Below, piece after piece: positions 7,467 through 16,860 of a DNA stretch of 64,000 nucleotides. The DNA comes from Hymenobacter sp. GOD-10R. Lineage in GTDB: Bacteria; Bacteroidota; Bacteroidia; Cytophagales; Hymenobacteraceae. The notes beneath the pieces were generated by a model that was given only the letters and a program-made list of their open reading frames with translations, was not told the DNA's origin and did no database searches. Where the stretch lies: contig NZ_CP141184.1 in NCBI RefSeq assembly GCF_035609205.1, positions 4,533,001-4,597,000 of the forward strand, read 5' to 3'. Position 1 is the first letter of the stretch, and the number at the start of each line of letters is the position of its first letter. Both the position numbers and the translations under genes were made by a program.

Positions 7467-10400
7467 TCATTGACTATCGACACTTGCCAAAGTCTGCAAG
7501 CTGATTACCAAATCGTTGTACTGCCGCACCTGCCCTAGGTAGTTCTCCTGAATCTGCCAGGCCGGCTCGGTGTTCACCACATACTCTACGTACTCGATGT
7601 CGCCCGCGCGGTATGTTTTTTCGGCAGTATCCAAGATCAGACGGGCCTGTGGCAAGGCGCTTTGCTCGTAGTAGCGCAACGAGGCCTGTGCCCGCCGAAG
7701 CTGCTGGAGCAGAGCGCGTCGCTCGCTGGCAAGCTGGGTAGTGGCGTAGGTGAGTTGACCTTCAGCCACTTGCTGCCCGATGCGCGCCGATGATATGCGC
7801 GCCTTTTGCACCCCGCCAATCAGCGGCACGGCTAGCCCTAGTTGCGCGACTTGGTACCCATTCACCCGGTTGATACTCTGTACAAAGTAACCAGCGCGCA
7901 AATCCGGCAAACGCCGCAGCTGCTCCACGCGTAGCTGCTGCTGACTCACCGTAGCCTGCTGACGCAGCAGCCCCAGCGTGGGGTTGGTGTCAGGCGACAA
8001 GGCGGCGGTATCGGTGGGCGCGAGAGCAACGACCAACGCCGCGGCGGTATCTACGGCCACGGGCGCGCCGGTGCCGAGCAGCTGCCCTAGCTGCTGGCGC
8101 TGCACTCCTAGGTCGGAGATGAGCGTAAGCAAGCGGTTTTCCACTTCTTGCAGCCGAGCCTCTGCTGACACTTGCGCCAGCCGATTGGTTTCGCCCACTT
8201 GGTAACGGACGCGGGCCGCGCGGGCCGCACGACGGTACAAGCTGTCTTGGCGCCGCAGCAGCGCAACGCGGCGGTAACTTACCAGCACCTGGTAGTAGTT
8301 GCTCCGGATGGCTTGCGTCAGCTCGCGGCGCCGAATGCGGGCTTGCTGCTCGGCCGTGAGGGTTTGACCTTCTAGCAAGCGTCGTTGGGCGGCATATAGG
8401 GCAGGAAAGGCCGCTTGCTGAATAACGTTGAAGCTGCGGTCGTTCAGCGGCCCCGAGATTTGCCCATACTGAAAGTCGACCGTGGTGCGCGGCAGGTCGT
8501 TGCCGGAGCGAACGAGGGCACGCGCCTGCTCGGTCTGGAGGGCCGCCGTTTGCAACGACAGATTTTGCCCTAGCCCCGTTTGCAGCGCCTGCTGAAGCGA
8601 TAAAGTGCCCGAAGAGGGTTGGCCGGCGGTGGAGGGCAACGTATTTTGTGCGTGCGCCGTTTGCAGCAAGCTACCTGCGGTGAGGAGCAAGGCAATCATG
8701 GTGAAGGCTGGCGCGGAGCTAGGGGCACCCGTTTCGGCCGCATCCTTATCCCGTTGGGTTTTACGGGCAGCATCCACAGGGTTCGGCTCGCCATCTTTGG
8801 TGAACAGCGTGTAGAGCACCGGCAGCACCAGCAACGTGAGCAGGGTAGCCGAAATCAACCCGCCAATAACCACTGTGGCGAGCGGCTTCTGCACCTCCGC
8901 TCCCGCCGACGTAGATAGCGCCATGGGCAGGAAGCCCAACGACGCCACCGATGCGGTAAGCAACACCGGCCGGAAGCGCTCGGCTGTGGCGCGTAGCACC
9001 CTGTCAGTCACTTTCTCTACGCCCTCCGCCGCTAGCTCATTTAAGCTAGCTACCAGCACAATACCATTCAGCACGGCCACCCCGAACAGGGCAATGAACC
9101 CCACGCCCGCCGAAATGCTAAAGGGCATACCACGCAACCACAGCCCCAAAATGCCACCGATGGTAGCTAGCGGAATACCCGTGAAAATCAGCAGCGCCTG
9201 CTTTGCCGACTGGAAGGACAGGTACAGCAAAAAGAAGATCAGCAGCAACGACACCGGCACCACGATAGCAAGGCGCGACTTGGCTTGCTGCAAGTTCTCG
9301 AAGGCACCGCCGTACTTAAGGGTGTAGCCCGTAGGCAGCTTCAGGCCAGCACCTAGCTTCTGCTGAATTTCTTCTACCAAGCTCTGCACGTCGCGGTTAC
9401 GCACGTTCACCCCAATATTAATCCGCCGCCGGGCATCATCGCGGGACACTTGCACAGGGGCGTTGCGATAATCCACGGCGGCTACTTCTTCAAGGGGCAC
9501 TTTCTGCCCGTTGGGCGCGTCCACGTACAAGTCGCGCAGGTCCGTGAGGCTGCTGCGGTGGGCGGAATCGAGGCGCATCACGAGGTCGTAGCGTCGCTCG
9601 CCTTCGTACACATCGCCGGCCACATCGCCGGCGAAAGAGGCGCGCACCAGCGTGTTCAAGTCGGCCACGTTCAGGCCATATTGGGCTAGCTTCTGCCGGT
9701 TGTAGGTCACGCGCATCTGCGGCAGCGAGGCAATCTGCTCCACCTTCAGGTCGCCCACGCCAGCCAAAGGCCGGATGAGGGCAGCAGCTTGATTGGCTTT
9801 TGCAAACAGTACCTCTAGGTCGTCGCCGTAAATCTTAATAGAGATGTCCGACTTCACCCCCGAAATCAGCTCGTTGAAGCGCATCTGAATAGGCTGTTGG
9901 AACTCCATCGTCACGCCGGGCACGTTGGCGAGAGTCTGATCCATTTTGTTGGCTAGGTCCTCGCGCGAATTGGCACTGCTCCACTCGGCGTGGTCCTTCA
10001 GCACCACAATCTGGTCACTGTCTTCGAACGACATAGGGTCAGTGGGAATTTCCGACGTCCCGATCTTACCAACCACCTGTTGCACTTCCGGGAACTGCTT
10101 GAGCAAGATCTTCTGCACCTGCGTGGTAGTAGCAATGCTCTGGTCGAGTGAGCTGCCAGGCGGGAGGGTCACGTTCACGGCGAAGTCACCTTCGTCGAGC
10201 TGCGGGATGAACTCGCCTCCCATACCGGCAAACAGCAAACCACCTACTACCAGCAGCGCCACTGCCGTGCCCACTACCAGCCAACGCACCTTCAGGGCCC
10301 GCTGAATAAGGGGATTGTAGCCGCGGTGCAAAAACTTCATGATACGGTCGGCCAAAGTGCCTTCCTCCTCAATGTCTTTCCGCAGCCCCCAAGCCGTAAC

Positions 10401-11888
10401 GGCCGGCACATAGGTGAGGCACAGCAACATGGCGCCAACAATGGCGAAGCTTACCGTCAGGGCCATGGGCCGGAACATCTTCCCTTCGATGCCTGTGAGG
10501 GCCAGAATAGGGAAATACACGATGAGGATGATGAGTTGCCCAAATAGCGCCGAGCGCATCAAGCGCGTCGCAGCGGTTTTGGTGATGTCGTCCATCGTTT
10601 CGTGCGCCGCTTGGCTCCGCGTGTGCACGAGATGGAAAATAGTGGCTTCTACGATGATAACCGCTCCATCCACGATCAGGCCGAAGTCGAGGGCTCCTAG
10701 GCTCATCAGGTTGGCCGATACGCCGAACAGGCGCATCATGCCGAGGGCAAACAGCATGCACAGCGGAATCATGGAGGCCACCACCAACCCCGCACGCCAG
10801 TTGCCGAGCAGCAGCAGCAACACCGCCATCACAATTACGCCGCCCTCCACCAAGTTGCGGCTTACCGTATGAATGGCTTTATCAATCAGCTTGGTACGAT
10901 CCAGAAAAGGCGTGATGGTCAGACCAGCCGGCAGGGTTTTCTCAATCTCGGTCACCCGCTCCTTTACCCCTTTGATTGTCGCTTCGGAGCTAGCCCCTTT
11001 GAGCATGAGCACGATACCGCCTACGGTTTCGCCGCTGCCGTTGCGGGTCATGGCGCCGTAGCGCACGGCGTGCCCGTAGCGCACATCGGCCACATCGCGC
11101 ACTAGCAGCGGGGCGTTTTGGCTAGCCTGCTTCACTACGATGGTACCAATATCAGCCAGCGACGTTACGCGTCCTTCCCCACGGATGAAGTAGGCATTGT
11201 GCCCGCGTTGCAGATAAGCGCCGCCCGTGTTGGCATTATTCTGCTGCACGGCAGCAAACAGCTCGGGCATAGTCACCCCAGCGGCCGCCAGTCGCTCGGG
11301 GTTAACGCTCACCTCGTACTGCCGCACGAAGCCGCCAAAGCTACTCACGTCGACGACGCCCGGCACGCCAGCCAGCGCCCGCTTCACGACCCAATCCTGC
11401 ACGTCGCGCAGTTGGGCTAATGAGTACTTCTTCTCGTATCCTTTCTCGATGCTGATGCTGTACTGAAAGATTTCACCTAGCCCCGTCGTGATGGGAGCCA
11501 TGCTCGGCACCCCTAGCTCAGGGCCGAGGCTAGCTTGCGCGGCGGTGAGTTTCTCCGCAACAAGCTGGCGCGTGCGGTACGTGTCAATATCATCCTGAAA
11601 GACAACCGTAACCACTGACAACCCAAAGCGCGAGATGGAGCGAATTTCCGTCACTCCTGGCACGGTGCGCAGCTGCAATTCCAGCGGAACGGTAATCAAC
11701 TGTTCTACCTCCTGCGCCGCCAATGACGACGACTGGGTGATGACCTGCACCTGGTTGTTGGTGATGTCTGGAATGGCGTCCAGCGGCAGGTGCATGGCCG
11801 AATAACTGCCCCACACAACCAGCGCCATAACCAGTATGGCCACGAACAGCTTGTTGTGAATACTGGCCGCAATAATTCGTGAAAGCAT
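7467..11888 (-). CDS. CzcA/CusA-family heavy-metal RND pump fused to a TolC-like outer-membrane factor
   Basis: A 1,473-residue fusion. Residues 1 to about 1040 are a complete HME-RND pump. TM4 has D401-F-G-L-I-V-D407 with E414 further on, matching spacing and position of the D402/D408/E415 set essential in Cupriavidus CzcA; this favours Co/Zn/Cd-type substrates over Cu/Ag. A polar linker (about 1040-1062) leads into M1064-IALLLTAGSLLQTAHAQ, which looks exactly like a signal peptide. Then comes a TolC/CzcC-type outer-membrane efflux domain (1085-1473, repeated coiled hairpins with LQQALQTGLGQN and the second repeat ending NLVISLQTL-like). Such pump-OMF fusions are known in Bacteroidota. The internal signal suggests processing that would release the OMF. 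It is transcribed with the adaptor at 6208-7422. Confidence 0.93.
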   Translation of the reverse strand: MLSRIIAASIHNKLFVAILVMALVVWGSYSAMHLPLDAIPDITNNQVQVITQSSSLAAQEVEQLITVPLELQLRTVPGVTEIRSISRFGLSVVTVVFQDDIDTYRTRQLVAEKLTAAQASLGPELGVPSMAPITTGLGEIFQYSISIEKGYEKKYSLAQLRDVQDWVVKRALAGVPGVVDVSSFGGFVRQYEVSVNPERLAAAGVTMPELFAAVQQNNANTGGAYLQRGHNAYFIRGEGRVTSLADIGTIVVKQASQNAPLLVRDVADVRYGHAVRYGAMTRNGSGETVGGIVLMLKGASSEATIKGVKERVTEIEKTLPAGLTITPFLDRTKLIDKAIHTVSRNLVEGGVIVMAVLLLLLGNWRAGLVVASMIPLCMLFALGMMRLFGVSANLMSLGALDFGLIVDGAVIIVEATIFHLVHTRSQAAHETMDDITKTAATRLMRSALFGQLIILIVYFPILALTGIEGKMFRPMALTVSFAIVGAMLLCLTYVPAVTAWGLRKDIEEEGTLADRIMKFLHRGYNPLIQRALKVRWLVVGTAVALLVVGGLLFAGMGGEFIPQLDEGDFAVNVTLPPGSSLDQSIATTTQVQKILLKQFPEVQQVVGKIGTSEIPTDPMSFEDSDQIVVLKDHAEWSSANSREDLANKMDQTLANVPGVTMEFQQPIQMRFNELISGVKSDISIKIYGDDLEVLFAKANQAAALIRPLAGVGDLKVEQIASLPQMRVTYNRQKLAQYGLNVADLNTLVRASFAGDVAGDVYEGERRYDLVMRLDSAHRSSLTDLRDLYVDAPNGQKVPLEEVAAVDYRNAPVQVSRDDARRRINIGVNVRNRDVQSLVEEIQQKLGAGLKLPTGYTLKYGGAFENLQQAKSRLAIVVPVSLLLIFFLLYLSFQSAKQALLIFTGIPLATIGGILGLWLRGMPFSISAGVGFIALFGVAVLNGIVLVASLNELAAEGVEKVTDRVLRATAERFRPVLLTASVASLGFLPMALSTSAGAEVQKPLATVVIGGLISATLLTLLVLPVLYTLFTKDGEPNPVDAARKTQRDKDAAETGAPSSAPAFTMIALLLTAGSLLQTAHAQNTLPSTAGQPSSGTLSLQQALQTGLGQNLSLQTAALQTEQARALVRSGNDLPRTTVDFQYGQISGPLNDRSFNVIQQAAFPALYAAQRRLLEGQTLTAEQQARIRRRELTQAIRSNYYQVLVSYRRVALLRRQDSLYRRAARAARVRYQVGETNRLAQVSAEARLQEVENRLLTLISDLGVQRQQLGQLLGTGAPVAVDTAAALVVALAPTDTAALSPDTNPTLGLLRQQATVSQQQLRVEQLRRLPDLRAGYFVQSINRVNGYQVAQLGLAVPLIGGVQKARISSARIGQQVAEGQLTYATTQLASERRALLQQLRRAQASLRYYEQSALPQARLILDTAEKTYRAGDIEYVEYVVNTEPAWQIQENYLGQVRQYNDLVISLQTLASVDSQ

Positions 11889-12080
11889 AGCGAAAAGGAA
11901 AGCAAAAAAGCAGACTGCAATTCCCCCAGCGCATCCTATCTCTGCTGAAATTCAGCAAGATGCGCCTGGCAGATTGCAGAACAAGCCGGCAAGTTAGGCC
12001 GCGCAAGCTGCTGCTGCAATCGAATCGACTCGCTTTAAGCAAGACTTAAGATTGTGCCGACCTAGCTTCGCCAAACGGTC

Positions 12081-12183
12081 TGTAGCGCGAAGCTCCTGCT
12101 TCGCGCCTCGTTAAACGACTAGCATGCGTGTTGTTCGGTCGACTATCGTTTAACGACACGCGAAGCGGGAGCTTCGCATTACA
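12081..12183. repeat. Inverted-repeat intergenic element, family 3
   Basis: Two 38-bp arms (12081-12118 and 12146-12183) are inverted copies with a few mismatches, each starting TGTAGCGCGAAGCTCC-like at the outer end and CGTTTAAACGA-like inside. The spacer is 27 bp. It lies between the RND pump start and the Gfo/Idh stop. It probably forms a strong hairpin and resembles a short MITE-like or palindromic unit. Most of the otherwise gene-free 11889-12200 stretch is accounted for by it. Confidence 0.8.
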
Positions 12184-12200
12184 ATCGTGCAACGACACAC

Positions 12201-13595
12201 CTAGGACTTCTTCTCCTCTTTTGGTTCGGGGCCACGGAAGGCGTCGCGCTGGTTCACCACGGGCAGCTTCACCGGCCGGCCTTCGCGCGCCGATTGGTAG
12301 ATGGCTTCCATGATCCGCTGATCTTGCAGGCCTTCCTCGCCCGGCGTGTACGGGTCCTTATTTTCCAGAAGGCACTCCGAGAAGTGGTCCATCTCCGTAG
12401 CAAACTGGTTTTTTGACCCTAGGGTAATTTGCTCGGTGCGCTCGGTCGTGCCTTCAGCGCGGGAGGTTTTGAGCTGCTGACCTTGGTAGGCAAACGCTTG
12501 GTCGAGGTGAATCCAGCCGCGCTCGGCCATCACCCGGTAGAGGCGCGAGTCGTGGGCGTTGTAGTCGGTAGCACAGTTCACCACGATGCCCCCAGGAAAG
12601 CGCATCTGCCAGGAACACAGCTCCTCCACTTCCGAGAACAACGGGTTGCCGGGAGTACTATAAGTGTAAGCCGATACTTCGGTGGGCTCGGTGCCCAGCA
12701 GAAAGCGAGTAGTATTCAGGCAGTATAGGCCAATATCGGGCAGGGCGCCGCCGCCAGCCAGCGCCTTCTTGTGGCGCCAGTGCCGTGGGTTAGCCGAGCT
12801 TTGGGTGTTGAACGCCTCCATCAGCTTGGGCTTACCAAATTGGTTGGACTGCACCATCTTGCGCACCATGCGGTTGTAAGGCTCATACTGAATGCGGTAG
12901 GCAACCATGAGCTTGCGACCCGCTTTTTTGCAGGCATCAATCATGGCTTCGCACTCGGCTACTGAGTTTGCCATGGGCTTTTCGCACAGGATGTGCTTGC
13001 CTGCCTGCGCGCCCCGAATAGTATATTCGGCGTGCATGGAGTTGGGCAGCACAATGTAAATCACCTGCACCGCCGGGTTGTCCTTCAGCTTGTCGTAGTT
13101 CTCGTAGCTGTAGCAGCTTTCGGGCTTAATGCCGTACTGCCGCGCTACCTTCTGCATCTTCTCGGGCGAGCCGCTTACCAGCGCCACTGGCCTCGACTTC
13201 TTGCACTCACCGAAGGCTGGCAGCAGTTCTTCCAGCGTCAGGTGACCTAGGCCCACCAGCGCGTAGCCCACCCGCTCATCGGGTGGCAGCGGCGTGGGCG
13301 TGGGCGGCGACTGGCGGTCGGCGTCTGATTTCCAAGCTTCCAGCTCAATGGGCTGCTCAACCGCGCTAGGCACAGTGGCAGGCGGGGAAACGGGCGCCGA
13401 GGAGGGTACTTTTTGCCCGTCCGGCCCAGCGAAGGTGGTAGATTCACCCGCGCTGTTGTTGCTGCAAGAAGTTATAATTCCCCCCACCACTCCTGCGGCT
13501 AGCCCCCGGCCGGCATATTGAAGAAACGCTTTGCGCGATACTTCCGTGGAAGCCTGGGCCAGCAAACCCTGCATAGCACTTGTCAGTTGATTCAT
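12201..13595 (-). CDS. Gfo/Idh/MocA-family oxidoreductase (glucose-fructose oxidoreductase-like), exported
   Basis: From MNQLTSAMQGLL this is 464 residues. The N-terminus has a Tat-like signature (S20-R-K-A-F24-L) followed by a hydrophobic stretch ending IITSC44, so export with possible lipid attachment is likely. After a Pro-rich linker comes the Rossmann fold (YALVGLGHLTLEELLPAF), then the family motif E-K206-P (C-E-K-P-M-A). The C-terminal substrate domain contains GGGALPDIGLYCLN, whose D and C/H-region residues match glucose-fructose oxidoreductase. The predicted reaction is NADP-bound sugar redox in the periplasm. A longer in-frame ORF to 13763 reads through a terminator hairpin and is not preferred. 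Monocistronic by context. Confidence 0.88.
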   Translation of the reverse strand: MNQLTSAMQGLLAQASTEVSRKAFLQYAGRGLAAGVVGGIITSCSNNSAGESTTFAGPDGQKVPSSAPVSPPATVPSAVEQPIELEAWKSDADRQSPPTPTPLPPDERVGYALVGLGHLTLEELLPAFGECKKSRPVALVSGSPEKMQKVARQYGIKPESCYSYENYDKLKDNPAVQVIYIVLPNSMHAEYTIRGAQAGKHILCEKPMANSVAECEAMIDACKKAGRKLMVAYRIQYEPYNRMVRKMVQSNQFGKPKLMEAFNTQSSANPRHWRHKKALAGGGALPDIGLYCLNTTRFLLGTEPTEVSAYTYSTPGNPLFSEVEELCSWQMRFPGGIVVNCATDYNAHDSRLYRVMAERGWIHLDQAFAYQGQQLKTSRAEGTTERTEQITLGSKNQFATEMDHFSECLLENKDPYTPGEEGLQDQRIMEAIYQSAREGRPVKLPVVNQRDAFRGPEPKEEKKS

Positions 13596-13663
13596 CGTGT
13601 AATCAGGAATAGAATGGATGAAAGCCAGGGCTAGCCGACGATGCCACGCGAGCCAGCCCTTAA

Positions 13664-13698
13664 CGAAAAAGGCCCACCAGCGATGCAGGCGGGCCTTT
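13664..13698 (-). terminator. Terminator-like hairpin in the leader of the Gfo/Idh gene
   Basis: On the minus strand an AAAGGCCC/GGGCCTTT stem (13691-13698 with 13668-13675) is followed by a T-run. It lies about 70 nt upstream of the Gfo/Idh start rather than after a gene. It therefore either ends a short upstream transcript or acts as a leader attenuator. A second small inverted repeat (AGGGCT...AGCCCT) lies between it and the start codon. Confidence 0.6.
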
Positions 13699-13888
13699 CG
13701 AGGGGAGAGTAGGATCAATTTTACGCACGGGCTGTCCAGTTGGTTATCTGGTTGTTCCGTCATGGAGGGCTTTGCTTTCCGCGGCCGATTCTTCCGCTAC
13801 TTCGCCAGCCTTGCCCTAGCTTCACGCGTCGTTTCCTAGGCTTCACCCGTTTACGCCTCAGAAAATCAGTTCATCAGTCCACCACTTC

Positions 13889-14422
13889 ATGTCGAAAGAA
13901 CGCATTGCAATTGACATGGACGAAGTCATTGCCGACGCCGTCCACCGCTTCACCGAATGGTACCACCGAGACTTTAACGTGCTGCTCACCCCCGAGCATC
14001 TGCACGGCAAACACCTGCTGCAAGCTGTAGCGCCTGAGAATCAGCAGCACTTGCGTAAGTACCTGCACACCGTGGGCTTCTTCCAGGATCTGCCCGTGAT
14101 GCCTGACAGCCAGGACGTTCTGCGTCGCCTTGCCGAGCGCTATGAGCTGTTTATTGCCACGGCCGCCATGGGTTTCCCGCTCTCGTTCAGCGAGAAGTTT
14201 GATTGGCTTCGGCAGCACTTCGACTTCATCCCGACGAGTCACGTCGTATTCTGCGGCAACAAAACCATTATCAACGCCGACTACCTCATCGACGACAATG
14301 CTTACAACTTCAAAGATTTTCGGGGAGAAGGCATCTTGTTTACCTCTCACCACAACGTAAACGAGACACGCTACCGCCGCGTGAACAGCTGGCTTGAGGT
14401 GGCGGAGCTATTTGGGGTCTAA
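13889..14422 (+). CDS. 5'(3')-deoxyribonucleotidase / HAD-superfamily 5'-nucleotidase
   Basis: A 177-residue HAD-fold phosphatase. Motif I is D9-M-D11-E-V, which places the nucleophile and acid/base aspartates at the N-terminus as in the NT5C/YorS group. Motif II is ELFIATAAM (threonine after hydrophobic strand). The late motif LIDDNAYNFKDFRGEGILF carries the two acidic residues that hold Mg2+. Family members remove phosphate from nucleoside monophosphates in the cytoplasm. The length fits the small NT5C family. The start ATG follows an A-rich leader. No operon partner is evident; it is divergent from the Gfo/Idh gene. Confidence 0.87.
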   Translation: MSKERIAIDMDEVIADAVHRFTEWYHRDFNVLLTPEHLHGKHLLQAVAPENQQHLRKYLHTVGFFQDLPVMPDSQDVLRRLAERYELFIATAAMGFPLSFSEKFDWLRQHFDFIPTSHVVFCGNKTIINADYLIDDNAYNFKDFRGEGILFTSHHNVNETRYRRVNSWLEVAELFGV

Positions 14423-14582
14423 CATTTCGCCCCTATTTACCGTCTTATCGTCGCCAGGTTCTATGTCTTGCTACTGCCTTTCTCTTTCGGAGCGTATTTG
14501 GAAAGCTAGCTTTTTAAGTACGCTTCTGTTTTTAAGCAAATCCCTTGTGGCCTAGCTATTTTCTTCCCCTCATTCCTCTCTA

Positions 14583-16001
14583 ATGAAGCAAATTTTACGG
14601 CATTTAGCCGGAGGCAGCGTACTGATAGCGTTGCCTTTACTCGCTGCTGCGCAAAACCCAACCAACTCCCCTACCGCCCCTCCCCCCGATACGCAAGGCG
14701 CCCAAGCCACCCAAATTACGCCGCCCCGCGCCACCGCTGCACCGCTTAAGGATGGTAAGCTAGCCCTCAACGAAGACGCCAGCCACTACGTGAAGCTCAC
14801 GCTGGCCAACCAGGTGTGGCTGCGCTACAATCAAAGTAACCCCGGCACGCAGGTAAACGGCTACGCCCGCAAGGAAACGTTCGACGTGGGCATTCGTCGC
14901 TTTCGGATTCAGTTCTACGGCCAGCTCACCGACCGCGTGTTTATCTACTCGCAAATCGGCATCAACAACTTCAGCTACTTATCGGACCGCAAAGCGGGGT
15001 TCTTCCTGCACGATGCGGTAGGTGAATATTCGATAGCAAAAAACTACCTATCGCTTGGCACCGGCCTAGGTGCTTGGAACGGGTTGTCGCGCGCTACTGC
15101 TTCGTCGGTGGGCTCTATCATGGGTATCGATCTGCCCCTAGTTGCCGAAACGACCAACGACGTAAACGACCAGTTTGGGCGCAAGCTGAGCTTGTATGCC
15201 AAGGGTAAGCTAGGTCGCCTAGACTACCGGGTAGCCTTGAGCAAGCCGCTTATCATTCCGCGGGGTACCGCTATTGCATCTTACGCCACGTTCTCCAGCA
15301 AGCCGCCCAAACCGCAGGTACAAGGGTATTTTCAGTGGCAGTTCAAAGATTTGGAGAGCAACCTCACGCCGTATAGTGCCGGTACGTACCTGGGTAAAAA
15401 GCGGGTATTCAACCTAGGCGCAGGCTTTATTGTGCAGCCCCAAGCCACTTGGACGCGCGACGCCGGCCAGCTCGACACGACCGGCCACGCCATGAAGCAG
15501 TTTGCCGTCGATGCCTTCTACGATGCGCCCGTAAGCGATGCTCCGGATGCCCCGAGCGTGAGCTTCTACGCCACCGCCATGCACCTCGACTACGGTCCTC
15601 GCTACCTGCGTTATACGGCTCCTATGAACCCCGCCAACGGCTTAGCGGCTAGCACTACCAACCAGATCTTGGGGGCAGGTGGTACTTATGGCAATGCGGT
15701 ACCGCTCTACGGCACAGGCAACGTTCTGTACGCGCAGGCTGGCTACAAGCTAAAGGACAACTTATTGGGCACTACCACCTTGATGCCCTATGCTAGTTAC
15801 CAATATGCTCACTACCAGCGGCTAGCCGACAACCTTCACTACTACGATGTAGGCGTCAACTGGCTGCTAGTGGGGCACACGTCGAAGTTCACTGTCAGCT
15901 ACCAGAACCGCCCCGTTTACCTCACCCAAACCAACGGTGACAACCGCGTCAGCTCGCGCCGCAGCGCAGTGGTGATGCAATACCAGGTGTATTTCAACTA
16001 A
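14583..16001 (+). CDS. Outer-membrane porin (phosphate-selective OprP/OprO-like)
   Basis: A 472-residue protein with a signal peptide (MKQILRHLAGGSVLIALPLLAAAQ) and then a low-complexity Pro/Thr linker (about 25-60). The remainder alternates hydrophobic and polar residues with many Tyr, Gly and Asn, as in a large beta-barrel. The segments VKLTLANQVWLRYNQ and FDVGIRRFRIQFYGQLTDRVFIYSQIG match the first strands of phosphate-selective-porin-type proteins. The C-terminus ends QYQVYFN rather than the usual terminal Phe, close to a barrel signal. Transport of small anions or other solutes is inferred. The selectivity loop cannot be judged. Confidence 0.75.
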   Translation: MKQILRHLAGGSVLIALPLLAAAQNPTNSPTAPPPDTQGAQATQITPPRATAAPLKDGKLALNEDASHYVKLTLANQVWLRYNQSNPGTQVNGYARKETFDVGIRRFRIQFYGQLTDRVFIYSQIGINNFSYLSDRKAGFFLHDAVGEYSIAKNYLSLGTGLGAWNGLSRATASSVGSIMGIDLPLVAETTNDVNDQFGRKLSLYAKGKLGRLDYRVALSKPLIIPRGTAIASYATFSSKPPKPQVQGYFQWQFKDLESNLTPYSAGTYLGKKRVFNLGAGFIVQPQATWTRDAGQLDTTGHAMKQFAVDAFYDAPVSDAPDAPSVSFYATAMHLDYGPRYLRYTAPMNPANGLAASTTNQILGAGGTYGNAVPLYGTGNVLYAQAGYKLKDNLLGTTTLMPYASYQYAHYQRLADNLHYYDVGVNWLLVGHTSKFTVSYQNRPVYLTQTNGDNRVSSRRSAVVMQYQVYFN

Positions 16002-16027
16002 GTCGAATTCCCAAACCAGTACACAGG

Positions 16028-16070
16028 AGGCGTGTAACGCGACTACAAAGTTTGCGCTACACGCCTTCTT
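16028..16070. terminator. Terminator hairpin between convergent genes
   Basis: A 9-bp stem (16028-16036 with 16058-16066) is followed by a T-rich run TTCTTGCTTT on the plus strand. It separates the porin gene (ends 16001) from the NUDIX gene (ends 16074). Confidence 0.75.
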
Positions 16071-16073
16071 GCT

Positions 16074-16712
16074 TTAGTCGCACAGCGTTGGCAAGTCGGG
16101 CTGGCGGGCGAAGGCAAACATGGTGGCAAGCTGGTCGGGCGTGATGCGGTCGAGCGACAGGGCTAGGTTTGGAATCTCGCTTTCGTGCACCCACCGAATG
16201 CCGCTCGTTTCGGAAGTGCTGGTTCGCAAGTCGCCGCCAGTGGCGCGGCACAGCACAAAACACTTGTAGATGTACCAGGGCTGCGGCGGGTGCGCGGCGT
16301 GCTTTTTCTTATCGAAGAGAGCAAGCAGGCGTACGGCTTCCGTTTGCAGCCCGGTTTCTTCTTCCGCTTCTTTCACTGCCGTTTCAAAGGGCGTGTAGCC
16401 CACATCGGCCCACCCGCCCGGGAGCGTCCACCGGTCACCATCAATTTTTTCCTGCACCATTAGAATTTCTTCGGTACCCCGAAACAGCACGGCACGCACG
16501 TCGACTTTCGGGGTTTGGTAGCCGGTTTCGCTGGCGAAAAGGTGCGCAATCTTCTCAACGGGCTCATCGGATAGCTTACTCAGGATTTCTACGCTGAGGT
16601 CGCGCAACTCCTGGTAGCGTTCCAGGTCGTAAACGTTTTGACCGTAAGTCAGGCCCGCTTGCGCTAGAGCTTGAACACGCTGCGCAATGGTGAGCCAATC
16701 AGTATTTTTCAT
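16074..16712 (-). CDS. NUDIX hydrolase with N-terminal Nudix_N_2-type helical domain
   Basis: The likely start is MKNTDWLTIAQRVQ (ATG complement of 16710-16712), giving 212 residues; the 330-residue ORF extends upstream without conserved sequence. Residues 1-65 form the helical module seen before many ADP-ribose-pyrophosphatase-like NUDIX domains. The NUDIX box is slightly degenerate: G-WADVG-Y-TPFETAV-KEAEEETGL has Tyr for the first Glu and Lys for Arg, but keeps the E-x-E-E-T-G core that binds Mg2+. LMVQEKIDGDRWTLPGGW precedes it. Nucleoside-diphosphate-linked substrates such as ADP-ribose or NDP-sugars are likely. It is divergent from yebC with a gap of about 150 bp. Confidence 0.87.
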   Translation of the reverse strand: MKNTDWLTIAQRVQALAQAGLTYGQNVYDLERYQELRDLSVEILSKLSDEPVEKIAHLFASETGYQTPKVDVRAVLFRGTEEILMVQEKIDGDRWTLPGGWADVGYTPFETAVKEAEEETGLQTEAVRLLALFDKKKHAAHPPQPWYIYKCFVLCRATGGDLRTSTSETSGIRWVHESEIPNLALSLDRITPDQLATMFAFARQPDLPTLCD

Positions 16713-16860
16713 GCGGGCAAGATAGGCTTTCGGGCATTTCCTGAAGCTAGCTCGCCAACCAAATTGCGCCCCGCCTGGCTTTCTACTAACTTGCAATTCC
16801 TTTTGGCGCCACCCACTCATCTGCGCCGAAGCCCAAAACCAAGCACAAAGCACCACTAAA

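Noticed and set aside
7637..11466. Many ORFs of 60-163 codons on both strands across the RND pump
   Set aside because: They are shadows of the 1,473-codon gene, which has full conserved domains; none has a recognisable motif.
7467..11888. Copper/silver (CusA-type) specificity
   Set aside because: TM4 carries the D-x5-D-x6-E set of CzcA-type divalent-metal pumps.
13596..13763. N-terminal extension of the Gfo/Idh oxidoreductase to 520 residues
   Set aside because: The extension encodes a Trp/Arg-rich stretch across a terminator hairpin, while MNQLTSAM is followed by an export signal.
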